From contig NZ_FZOH01000009.1 in the NCBI RefSeq assembly GCF_900188205.1, forward strand, positions 124,001-188,000: 64,000 bases of DNA, read 5' to 3'. The position numbers were made by a program, and so were the translations under genes. This document shows positions 44,769 through 52,228 of the stretch, piece by piece. The notes beneath the pieces are model-generated. The model saw nothing but the letters and a program-made list of their open reading frames with translations. It was not told where the DNA came from and searched no databases. Numbering within the stretch: the first letter of the stretch is position 1; every line of letters starts with the position of its first letter. This DNA is from Geodermatophilus saharensis (GTDB taxonomy: Bacteria > Actinomycetota > Actinomycetes > Mycobacteriales > Geodermatophilaceae).

Positions 44769-45770
44769 TCAGAGCAGGGACGCCGCGCGGCGGCGGAGGT
44801 CGTCGTGCAGCCCGTCGTAGGCGGCGGCGCGGGGCAGCAGCGACTTGCGGGCCTTCACCACGGTGCTGTAGTTCGCGTCGACCACGTTCGCGATCGGCAC
44901 CTCGGTGATCTGGGACAGCAGCTGGTAGGCGTCCATCGGGTGCAGCCCGTACAGCTCGCCGAACCACCGCACCAGCTCGACCTGCCCGATCCGCCAGGCG
45001 TCCTCGAGCGGCCGGCTCGACCCGACGGTCATCCAGTGCGTGTCGTCCTCCAGGCGCGGCCACAGCGGCGCCCCGCCCTTCACCAGCTCCACGACCAGCG
45101 TGGTGGTCATCGCGCCCTCGACGGCGGTGCCGCACGCCTCGCCCTCGCCCTGGCGGTAGTGCCCGTCGCCGATCGAGAACAGCGCCCCCTCGACGTTGAC
45201 GCCGAGGAAGCAGGTGGTGCCGGGCCGCATCTGCGGGGAGTCCATGTTGCCGCCGAAGCGCTCGGGCACCAGCGAGCTGCGCACCTCGCCGCCCGGCGGG
45301 GCGACCCCGACCGTGCCCAGCATCGGCGCCACCGGCAGCGCCACCTGCAGCTCGCTGTGCCGCGCGGCGAAGGTCACCGTGTTCGCCGCCCGGTCGAGCT
45401 CGTAGATCCAGGTCGTGTCCGGCAGCGGCTCCTGCAGGGTCGCCGTCCGGTCGGTGCTGGTGAGCCCGCCGAAGAACGGGATCGCCGCGGAGGCGCCCCA
45501 GTCGCGCGCCGGCTCCATCGCGACGAAGTGCAGCGCCAGGGTGTCCCCCGGCTCGGCGCCCTCGACGTGGAAGGGGCCGGTCTGCGGGTTCACGAACCGC
45601 AGGTCGACCTTCTCCGCGGACAGGTCGGTCGGCTTCTGCAGCGCGCCGCAGAACGCGTCGTCGGACCAGACCCGCAGCGCCGTGCCGGGCCTGATCCGCA
45701 TCAGGGGAGCGACGCCGCCGAAGGTGAACGCGTACTGCTCGAACCGGGGAACGACCTCGACGACGTCCAT
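44769..45770 (-). CDS. Acetamidase/formamidase family protein
   Basis: A 333-residue FmdA/AmdA-type amidohydrolase. Family signs include P-G-T-A-L-R-V-W-S-D-D-A-F near the start, N-P-Q-T-G-P-F-H-V-E-G-A-E-P-G-D-T-L, G-G-N-M-D near 175, and F-S-I-G-D-G-H-Y-R-Q-G-E-G-E near 198, which carries metal-binding residues. It should release ammonia from small amides; the exact substrate is uncertain. The ATG at 45770 is directly preceded by a TAGGGT box. Its neighbours are an SDR enzyme and an FMN hydroxy-acid oxidase, which suggests a small catabolic unit. Confidence 0.9.
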   Translation of the reverse strand: MDVVEVVPRFEQYAFTFGGVAPLMRIRPGTALRVWSDDAFCGALQKPTDLSAEKVDLRFVNPQTGPFHVEGAEPGDTLALHFVAMEPARDWGASAAIPFFGGLTSTDRTATLQEPLPDTTWIYELDRAANTVTFAARHSELQVALPVAPMLGTVGVAPPGGEVRSSLVPERFGGNMDSPQMRPGTTCFLGVNVEGALFSIGDGHYRQGEGEACGTAVEGAMTTTLVVELVKGGAPLWPRLEDDTHWMTVGSSRPLEDAWRIGQVELVRWFGELYGLHPMDAYQLLSQITEVPIANVVDANYSTVVKARKSLLPRAAAYDGLHDDLRRRAASLL

Positions 45771-45776
45771 CGCCGC

Positions 45777-45782
45777 ACCCTA
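45777..45782 (-). promoter_or_regulatory. Leaderless promoter -10 of the acetamidase gene
   Basis: TAGGGT on the minus strand (45782-45777) ends 6 nt before the ATG at 45770; no Shine-Dalgarno is present. Confidence 0.5.
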
Positions 45783-45816
45783 GGAACTCGCAGGTGGGCA
45801 GGGCAACCGGCGCCGG

Positions 45817-47031
45817 TCAGTCGCGCAGCCGCACCCGGTCCGGCGTCAGCTCGGCGATCGAGGTCACGCCGAGCAGCCGCAGGGTCCGGGTGACGTCCCC
45901 GGCCAGGATGTCCGCGGCCCGCTGCACCCCGCGCTCGCCGCCGGCCATGAGCCCGTACAGGTAGGCCCGGCCCACCAGGCAGCCGCGGGCCCCGAGGGCG
46001 ACGGCGGCCACCACGTCCGCGCCGTCCAGGATGCCGCCGTCGAGGTAGACCTCGGCACGGTCGCCGACCGCGGCCACCACCGCGGGCAGCTCCTCCAGCG
46101 GGGTGGGCGCGCGGTCCAGCTGGCGTCCGCCGTGGTTGGAGACGACGACCGCGTCGGCCCCGGCGTCCACGACCACCCGCGCGTCCTCCGCCGTCTGCAC
46201 CCCCTTCACCACCAGCGCGCCGGACCAGGTCTGCCGCAGCGCGCGGACGTCGTCCGGCGTGGCGGCCGGCTCGAAGACGCGGTCGGCGAGCTCGGCGACC
46301 GTGCCGCCCCAGGAGCGCAGCGAGGCGAACTCCAGCGGCTCGGTGGTGAGCAGGTCGATCCACCAGCGGGGGTGGACGGCGGCGTCGGCGACGGTCCGCA
46401 GGGTCAGCGCGGGCGGGATGGTCAGGCCGTTGCGCACGTCACGCAGCCGTGGGCCGGCCACCGGGGTGTCCACGGTCAGGACGAGCGCCTCGTACCCGGC
46501 CGCGGCGGCCCGCTCGACCAGCGCGGCGCTGGCCGCGCGGTCCCGCCACAGGTAGAGCTGGAACCAGCGGCGCACGGCGGGTGCGGCGGCCGCCAGCTCC
46601 TCGATCGTCGTGGTCCCCATGGTCGACAGGGCGTGCGGGATGCCGACCCGCTCGGCCACCCGGCCCACCGCCGTCTCGCCCTCGGTGTGCATGAGCCGGG
46701 TGAAACCGGTCGGCGCGAACGCCAGCGGCAGCGCCGACGGCCGGCCGAGGAGCACCGTCGAGGGGTCGACGACGGAGACGTCGCGCAGCACGCTGGGCCG
46801 GAACTCGACCCGCCGGAACGCCTCGCGGGCGCGCCGCAGCGCGATCTCCGCCCCGGCGGCGCCGTCGGTGTAGTCGAAGACGGCGCGCGGTGCCCGCCGG
46901 CGGGCGAGCTCGCGCAGGTCGCCGATGCTCGCCGCGCGGGCGAGCCGCCGGTCGGTGGCGTCGCCGGGCGGCCGGCGCGGGCGGACCAGCTCGCCCACCT
47001 CGGACCAGCGGGGCAGCCTGCGCTCCACCAC
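45817..47031 (-). CDS. FMN-dependent alpha-hydroxy-acid oxidizing protein (LldD-like)
   Basis: A 404-residue TIM-barrel flavoprotein that oxidises 2-hydroxy acids such as lactate or glycolate. It shows F-D-Y-T-D-G-A-A-G near 50, the FMN-site A-P-T-G-F-T-R-L near 100, V-L-T-V-D-T-P near 180, and the active-site S-N-H-G-G-R-Q-L-D near 285 with the catalytic His. The active-site length fits lactate dehydrogenase LldD or mandelate dehydrogenase; I cannot separate these from sequence alone. The GTG start follows GGAAGGGGA. It is 46 nt upstream of the acetamidase gene. Confidence 0.88.
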   Translation of the reverse strand: MVERRLPRWSEVGELVRPRRPPGDATDRRLARAASIGDLRELARRRAPRAVFDYTDGAAGAEIALRRAREAFRRVEFRPSVLRDVSVVDPSTVLLGRPSALPLAFAPTGFTRLMHTEGETAVGRVAERVGIPHALSTMGTTTIEELAAAAPAVRRWFQLYLWRDRAASAALVERAAAAGYEALVLTVDTPVAGPRLRDVRNGLTIPPALTLRTVADAAVHPRWWIDLLTTEPLEFASLRSWGGTVAELADRVFEPAATPDDVRALRQTWSGALVVKGVQTAEDARVVVDAGADAVVVSNHGGRQLDRAPTPLEELPAVVAAVGDRAEVYLDGGILDGADVVAAVALGARGCLVGRAYLYGLMAGGERGVQRAADILAGDVTRTLRLLGVTSIAELTPDRVRLRD

Positions 47032-47087
47032 GGGGGATCCCCTTCCGTCGTCGTGCAGGTGCCCCGCCGGCCCGGCGGTTCAGCGGC

Positions 47088-47909
47088 TCACTTGCGGCCG
47101 GGGGTCCAGTCCATGCCCCAGCCGTAGGTGCGGTCGAGCACGTCCTGGCCGCCGTGCACGTAGCGCACCTCGCGGTTGACGACGAGCTGACCGCCCTGGT
47201 TCTGGATCATCGCGATGGCGCAGATGCGGGCCCGCGGGTCGTGCTCGTCGAGCCGCACCTCGATCTGCGGCCCGGACGCCGGGTACATCGTGACGACGGC
47301 GTCGGCCTGACCCCAGTTCGGCACGCCCTCGTAGATCAACGCGAACACGAGGATCCGCCGGATCAGCTGCGTGTGCTGCAGGTCGATGAGCAGGTTCTCC
47401 CCGCCGGCGGTCGACCCCGAGCGGTCGTCGCCGTCCAGCCACGCGATCGACTGCCCGTTGCCCAGGTTGTGCTGCCCGCGGAAGGCGTTGCCGAGGGCCT
47501 GGATGACGCCCTTGGAGCCGTCGGCGTACTCGTACAGGCACCCGAGGTCGAGGTCGATGGCGCCGCCGCCGGCCGCCCCGGCGAGCCGCTTGAGGAACCC
47601 GCCACCGCCGCCGGCGCCGCCGGGCCTGGAGTTCCAGTTGAGGTTGACCCTCAGGATCCCGGTGGTGCCGGCTGTCTTGGTGAGCGAGACCGACGGCGCC
47701 GACTTGGTCAGCGACACCTTGCTCATGCTGACGCCGCCGGCCGGCGGGGGCTGCTGCCCGTACTGCTGCTGCCCGTACTGCTGCTGTCCGTACGGCGGCT
47801 GGGCCGGGGGTGCCCCGTACGGCTGTCCCGGCGGCGGCTGCTGGGCCGGCGGCTGCGGGGGCGGCGGCTGCGGCGGCGGGGACTTCGGACGCTTCGTGTA
47901 GTCGACCAA
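47088..47909 (-). CDS. TerD-domain protein with Pro/Gln/Tyr-rich N-terminal tail
   Basis: A 273-residue protein of the TerD (calcium-binding stress protein) family. The first 60 residues are a low-complexity tail, Pro-rich then three Y-G-Q-Q units. The TerD-like beta-sandwich follows from about 65, starting S-K-V-S-L-T-K; acidic residues in A-I-D-L-D-L-G and D-G-D-D-R-S-G correspond to the calcium-binding positions of TerD. The start TTG at 47909 is chosen for its GGAGGG site 6 nt upstream and gives M-V-D-Y-T-K-R-P-K; ATG 47726 would yield a tailless form. It is downstream of an S9-like gene and belongs to the Ter island. Confidence 0.83.
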   Translation of the reverse strand: MVDYTKRPKSPPPQPPPPQPPAQQPPPGQPYGAPPAQPPYGQQQYGQQQYGQQPPPAGGVSMSKVSLTKSAPSVSLTKTAGTTGILRVNLNWNSRPGGAGGGGGFLKRLAGAAGGGAIDLDLGCLYEYADGSKGVIQALGNAFRGQHNLGNGQSIAWLDGDDRSGSTAGGENLLIDLQHTQLIRRILVFALIYEGVPNWGQADAVVTMYPASGPQIEVRLDEHDPRARICAIAMIQNQGGQLVVNREVRYVHGGQDVLDRTYGWGMDWTPGRK

Positions 47910-47988
47910 GGGGAGCCCTCCCGCAGGTCCCCGGCGCACGGGGCCCTGCTCGCTGAGCGGCGGGTACGTGCCCTGACCCTAGGGGCCC

Positions 47989-49752
47989 TCACGGCCCGCG
48001 GTCCGCGCCGCCCTCCTGCGGCCCGTGCACCACGTCGTCGTCCTCGGGATCGCCGGTGCCCGGCGGCGCGACGGGCAGCCAGCGGTCCCACCAGTCGAGC
48101 AGGTGCTCGAACCGGGCCGGGCGGTGCCGGGTGCCGTCACCGGGGACGAGCAGCAGCGCGCCGGGCACCCGGCGCCGCTGGAGCGCGGCGAACAGCCGCC
48201 GGCCCTCCCCTGCCGGGCAGCGCTCGTCCTGCACCCCCAGCGTGGGCGTGACGACGGCGCCCGTGTCGAGGGGGACGTCGTCCGGGTCCGCGTCGGGCGC
48301 TGCGTCGGTCCAGTCGACGACGGCGGCGGCGAACCGGTCGGTGCGGGTCAGCAGCGCCGCGGCGCCCGGCCCGCCGGTGAGCCCGACCCGGCCGGCGTCG
48401 AGGGCCGGGTCGGCGAGGGCGGCGTCGAGCAGGGGGAGCACGTCGCCGTCGCAGCGCAGCGCCGCGTATCCGGCCGAGGCGAGCACCTGCACGTCGTCCG
48501 CCAGCGACCAGCCGGGCGCCCGCCCGCCGGTCACGGCCACCAGCACCGGGTGGGGACCCGGCCCCGGGGGCACGGTCACCCACAGCCGGCGCTCGGTGCC
48601 GTCCGGCGCGACGACGGCGCGCTGCTCGGTGCGGTGCAGCCGGCCCGTGGCACCGAGCGCGGAGCCGAAGCCGGTGAGCAGCCGGCGCCGGCCGGGCGTG
48701 ATCGCCACCAGCTCCCCCGCGGAGCGGTCGTGGGCGACGGTCGCCACGACCACCCCCGCCGCGGCGGCGCAGCCGCGCACGGTGAACGGGCCGTCGACCA
48801 GCGCCGCGGGCGGGCCGCCGTCGAGCGGCACCCGCACGAGCTCCACCGCGCCCTGCCGCGCGACGCCGACCAGCACCGCCCCGCCGTCCGGGGCGAGCGC
48901 CGGCGCGCCGTCGTGGACGACGCCGTCGAGCAGTGGCTCGAGCTCGCCCCCGGACACCCGCACCCGGCACAGCGCCGGGGACGACGCGGCGAGGTCGAGG
49001 CCGTCGGGGCCCAGGTCGGGGCGCGCGGTGACGCAGAGGGTGGTGCCGGAGGCGTCGAACACCGGCTGCCGGCACTCGCCGCTGCTGCGGGTGACCCGCC
49101 GCGGCCGGCCGCCGGTGAGCGGGACCAGGTACACGTCGCGGACGCGGTCGCGGTCGGCACCGGGGTGCCGGGCGGAGACGAAGGCGAGGGCGGCGCCGTC
49201 GGGCGACCAGGCGACGTCGGCGTCGGAGGCGGTGCCGTCGGTGAGCTGCCGCGGCGCGGGCGGCGCGGTGTCGTCGAGCGGGTCCGGGGGCAGGTCGAGG
49301 ACGACCACGCAGGTCCGCGGGACGCCGGCGCGGGTGCTCGGCCCGGTGACCAGCCGCGGCCCGTCGTCGGGGTCGGGCACGGGGGCGACCCAGGCCAGCC
49401 GCCGGGAGTCCGGGGACCACACCGGCGCGCCGGCGCCCAGCGGGGCGTCGGTGAGCCGGCGGGGCGCGCCGCCGGCGGTGGGCAGCAGGTGCACCTGCGG
49501 CGGGTCACCGGGGACGGCGGACAGGTAGGCCAGCCAGCGGCCGTCGGGCGAGAAGGCCGGCGCGGAGTCGGTGGCGCCGGAGGTGAGCGCGCGGGGCGGT
49601 GCGGAGCCGTCGGTGGGCACCGCCCACAGCTGCCCGAGGGGAGCGCCGGTGCGGGGATCGGGCCGGTCGACGGCGACCACCGCCATCCGCCCGTCCGGTG
49701 ACACGGTGGGCGCGCCCGGCGTGCGCACGAGGGCGAGGTCGGCGGGCCGCAT
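47989..49752 (-). CDS. S9 prolyl-oligopeptidase-like protein with degenerate active site
   Basis: A 587-residue protein with a WD40/TolB-like beta-propeller (repeated S-P-D-G-R, F-S-P-D-G-R-W-L-A-Y, W-S-P-D-S-R-R-L-A-W) in residues 1-360 and an alpha/beta hydrolase domain after it. In active family members the nucleophile loop reads G-G-S-Y-G-G; here it is T-G-G-P-G-A-A near 455, so the serine is missing. The usual His-bearing loop before the C-terminal helix is also shortened (G-D-G-T-R-H-R-P). The acid-bearing Q-D-E-R-C-P segment remains. It is therefore probably a non-catalytic binding protein. A TACGCT box lies 9 nt before the ATG. Confidence 0.8.
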   Translation of the reverse strand: MRPADLALVRTPGAPTVSPDGRMAVVAVDRPDPRTGAPLGQLWAVPTDGSAPPRALTSGATDSAPAFSPDGRWLAYLSAVPGDPPQVHLLPTAGGAPRRLTDAPLGAGAPVWSPDSRRLAWVAPVPDPDDGPRLVTGPSTRAGVPRTCVVVLDLPPDPLDDTAPPAPRQLTDGTASDADVAWSPDGAALAFVSARHPGADRDRVRDVYLVPLTGGRPRRVTRSSGECRQPVFDASGTTLCVTARPDLGPDGLDLAASSPALCRVRVSGGELEPLLDGVVHDGAPALAPDGGAVLVGVARQGAVELVRVPLDGGPPAALVDGPFTVRGCAAAAGVVVATVAHDRSAGELVAITPGRRRLLTGFGSALGATGRLHRTEQRAVVAPDGTERRLWVTVPPGPGPHPVLVAVTGGRAPGWSLADDVQVLASAGYAALRCDGDVLPLLDAALADPALDAGRVGLTGGPGAAALLTRTDRFAAAVVDWTDAAPDADPDDVPLDTGAVVTPTLGVQDERCPAGEGRRLFAALQRRRVPGALLLVPGDGTRHRPARFEHLLDWWDRWLPVAPPGTGDPEDDDVVHGPQEGGADRGP

Positions 49753-49779
49753 GGCGCACCGAGCGTAGTGCAGCGGTCA

Positions 49780-49816
49780 CCCGCGGCCCGGGTCCCCGCG
49801 GGACCCGGGCCGCGGG
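49780..49816 (-). terminator. Strong hairpin after the AIM24 gene cluster
   Basis: A perfect 17-bp stem (49780-49796 with 49800-49816, core CCGCGGCCCGGGTCCC) and a 3-nt loop, 8 nt beyond the last AIM24 gene. No U-tract. Confidence 0.75.
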
Positions 49817-49824
49817 AAACCGGC

Positions 49825-50811
49825 CTACTGCTGCTGGGCCCGGGCGATCAGCCGCTGGCCGAGCGAGCCGGCCTGGCTGTTGGTGAGCAGCTGCGTCTGC
49901 GACTCGACCAGCCGCAGCACCGCCGGGTCCTCGCGGGCGACCTCGGAGGACTGCAGCAGGATCGTGCCCTGCCCGGTGAAGTCGTACTGCCGCTCCTCAC
50001 CGGAGGCCCGGCCGAGCGCGCCGGAGATCATCCCGCGCAGGTTCTGCGTCATCCACTGCGCGTCGTGGTGCACCGACGGCGACGGGCAGTCGGCCCAGCC
50101 GAGCAGCGCGTCGGGGTCGGCCCGGAACGGCGGCTCGACGAAGATCACCGGCCCGTTGGACGAGGCGATGAACTTGCCCGTGCCGATGAGGGTGACGAAG
50201 CCGGGCACGATCGACTGCTTGAGCTCCAGCTGCTTGGAGAACGCGCAGAGGTTGCTCGCCTTGATCGTGAGGTTGCCGTCGTCGAGGTCGTAGGAGTTCA
50301 GGTCGAACCCGCGGTCGCCGATGAGCAGCTTGCCGTGGCCCTGCGCGACCACCCAGTCGGAGATGTAGACGGGGCTGGAGAACCGGGAGGCGACCCAGGC
50401 CTGCACCGAGGAGTACTCGGTGACGGCGTCGAACCGGACGTCGCCGTAGTAGGCCAGCATCGCGCCCTTGCTCATGAACCACTCACCGCCGGTGAGGGCG
50501 ATGCAGAACACGTAGGGGTTGACGTTGTCGTCGTCGGGCAGCGTGTGCGGGTTGAGCGTGCTCGGCTGCCAGCTCGGCTGACCGCCGGGCGCCGGCTGGC
50601 CGGAGTACGGCGGCGGCTGGCCGTACCCGGGCGGCGGCTGGCCGTACCCGGGCTGGGGCTGGCCGTACGGGGGCTGCGGCTGCCCGTAGGGCTGGGGCTG
50701 CCCGCCGTGGGGCTGCGGCTGGCCGTAGGGCTGGCCGTAGGGGTTGCCCTGCTGCCCGCCGTAGGGGTTGCCCTGCGGCTGGCCGTAGGGGTTGCCGGGT
50801 GGGTAGGTCAT
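49825..50811 (-). CDS. AIM24-family protein with Gly/Pro/Tyr/Gln-rich N-terminal tail
   Basis: A 328-residue protein. Residues 1-80 are a tail of repeated P-Y-G-Q-P-Q and G-Y-G-Q-P-P units; the AIM24 beta-sandwich follows (F-M-S-K-G-A-M-L-A-Y-Y-G-D-V-R-F near 115 and Q-G-H-G-K-L-L-I-G-D-R-G near 165). AIM24 proteins (named from yeast mitochondrial Aim24) have unknown biochemical function in bacteria. It is the last of three tandem paralogues, 10 nt after the second. The start ATG has only a weak ribosome-binding site, consistent with coupled translation. Confidence 0.82.
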   Translation of the reverse strand: MTYPPGNPYGQPQGNPYGGQQGNPYGQPYGQPQPHGGQPQPYGQPQPPYGQPQPGYGQPPPGYGQPPPYSGQPAPGGQPSWQPSTLNPHTLPDDDNVNPYVFCIALTGGEWFMSKGAMLAYYGDVRFDAVTEYSSVQAWVASRFSSPVYISDWVVAQGHGKLLIGDRGFDLNSYDLDDGNLTIKASNLCAFSKQLELKQSIVPGFVTLIGTGKFIASSNGPVIFVEPPFRADPDALLGWADCPSPSVHHDAQWMTQNLRGMISGALGRASGEERQYDFTGQGTILLQSSEVAREDPAVLRLVESQTQLLTNSQAGSLGQRLIARAQQQ

Positions 50812-50821
50812 CTCGTCGCCC

Positions 50822-51466
50822 TCAGAACTTCTTCTCGCTGGCCTGCACGTACACGGTGCCGTGACCGCCGATCCGCAACTGGAACGCCTCGCCGGACCCG
50901 CGGCCCACGACGTCGCGGAAGCCGACCTTGGCCGCGAGGTCCACGGTGAGCTGCCCGACGTGCCCGACGTAGGCCTGCGGGTCGACGCCGATCTGCTGCC
51001 CCTGCAGCTGCAGCGGGAAGGCGCCGCCGTGCGAGAGCAGCGCGACTGCGCCGCGACCGTGGACGTTGGTGGTGAACAGGCCCTGCCCGGTCATCGCGCC
51101 GCTGATCGCGGACTTCAGGCCTCCGGAGCCGAGGAACTGCACGCTGGTCTGCAGCGTCGCGTCGTGCGCCAGCAGCCGGTCGGCCTCGCACACCAGCGGC
51201 GCGCCGCCGTCGAGCTCGAGGACGGTGACGTGCAGGCCCTTGTGGCCGTAGAGCACCTGGCCGGTGCCCTCGGTGGCCATCATCGGGTTGGACTCGCCCG
51301 ACATCGCCGCGCCGACCATGCCGCCGATGCCGCGGCCCTGCCCGTGGACGGGGCGGAAGGCGACCTGCCCGGAGTAGCCGAGCATCGAGCCGCGGCGGGC
51401 GAGCACCGGGGTGCCGGGGCTGACGTGCGCGCGCACGACCTTGCTGTTGACGGTCTCGAAGGGCAT
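50822..51466 (-). CDS. AIM24-family protein
   Basis: A 214-residue tailless AIM24-domain protein. Seen are P-V-L-A-R-R-G-S-M-L-G-Y-S-G-Q-V-A-F near residue 20, G-T-G-Q-V-L-Y-G-H-K-G-L-H near 67, and G-G-H-G-T-V-Y-V-Q-A-S close to the end, the repeated G-x-G-x-V strand motif of the family. It starts 3 nt after the first AIM24 gene and ends 10 nt before the third. The ATG has a GGAG site within the upstream gene. The function is unknown; a membrane-associated or complex-forming role in the stress island is inference. Confidence 0.8.
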   Translation of the reverse strand: MPFETVNSKVVRAHVSPGTPVLARRGSMLGYSGQVAFRPVHGQGRGIGGMVGAAMSGESNPMMATEGTGQVLYGHKGLHVTVLELDGGAPLVCEADRLLAHDATLQTSVQFLGSGGLKSAISGAMTGQGLFTTNVHGRGAVALLSHGGAFPLQLQGQQIGVDPQAYVGHVGQLTVDLAAKVGFRDVVGRGSGEAFQLRIGGHGTVYVQASEKKF

Positions 51467-51469
51467 GGC

Positions 51470-52087
51470 TCAGCGCTCCGCGGACTGGACGAGCACCAGG
51501 CCGGAGCCGGTGAACCGGAGGGAGAACGGCTCGCCGGCGTCCTCGCCGACGAGCGACTTCCACGAGACGCCCGACACCAGGTTCATCGACAGCTGGCCGC
51601 GGGAGCCGACGTAGGCGTCGGGGTCGACGACGAGGTCGGCGCCGGGTGCGACCTCCAGCGCCATGACCGGGCCCTCGGAGACGATCGCGACCTGCCCGTG
51701 CCCGGTGACCGTCGTCGTCGCCAGGCCGTGGCCGCTGGTCATCCCGCGCAGGCCGGCGAACTGGACGTCGAGGCGCAGCTGCTCGGTGTGGGCCAGGATG
51801 TGCTCGCTCTCCACGGTGAGGGTGTCGCCGGCGAGGTCGACGACGAGGACGTCCATCGCGTCGAGCGCGAGGTAGACCCGGCCGTGGCCGGCGCAGTCCA
51901 TGAGGGAGAGGCTCTCCCCGGCGACGGCGCGCTTGAGCGCCGCCCGCATGCCGCCGCCCCCGCCCATGCCGGAGCTCTTGAAGTCGACGTTGCCCTCGAA
52001 GGCGACCATCGAGCCGCTGGCGGCCCGGATGCGGTCGCCCTGCAGGTCGGCGTGCAGGACGCGTTTGTGGGCGGTGAGCAGTGCCAC
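51470..52087 (-). CDS. AIM24-family protein, first of three
   Basis: A 205-residue AIM24-domain protein. It shows the characteristic G-S-M-V-A-F-E-G-N-V-D-F near 26, C-A-G-H-G-R-V-Y-L-A near 65, V-T-G-H-G-Q-V-A-I-V near 127, and F-T-G-S-G-L-V-L-V-Q near the end. The GTG start follows GAGAGG. It heads a three-gene operon of diverged paralogues (51470, 50822, 49825), clearly related by the same strand motifs but low in overall identity by eye. No signal peptide or membrane helix is seen. Confidence 0.8.
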   Translation of the reverse strand: MALLTAHKRVLHADLQGDRIRAASGSMVAFEGNVDFKSSGMGGGGGMRAALKRAVAGESLSLMDCAGHGRVYLALDAMDVLVVDLAGDTLTVESEHILAHTEQLRLDVQFAGLRGMTSGHGLATTTVTGHGQVAIVSEGPVMALEVAPGADLVVDPDAYVGSRGQLSMNLVSGVSWKSLVGEDAGEPFSLRFTGSGLVLVQSAER

Positions 52088-52179
52088 GGATGCCTCTCGG
52101 GACGGGGGTCGGGACCGGCGGGACCGTATCCGGCGACCTCCCCGCGCGGTAGGTGCTGCGTCCCGGCGCGTCCCGGACG

Positions 52180-52217
52180 CACCAGCGGCCCCGGGGCGGT
52201 GCCCGGGGCCGCTGGTG
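52180..52217 (-). terminator. Strong hairpin after the DUF475 gene
   Basis: CACCAGCGGCCCCGGG (52180-52195) and CCCGGGGCCGCTGGTG (52202-52217) form a perfect 16-bp stem with a 6-nt loop, starting 12 nt beyond the stop. It isolates the DUF475 gene from the AIM24 operon promoter. Confidence 0.75.
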
Positions 52218-52228
52218 TGCCGGCCGTG

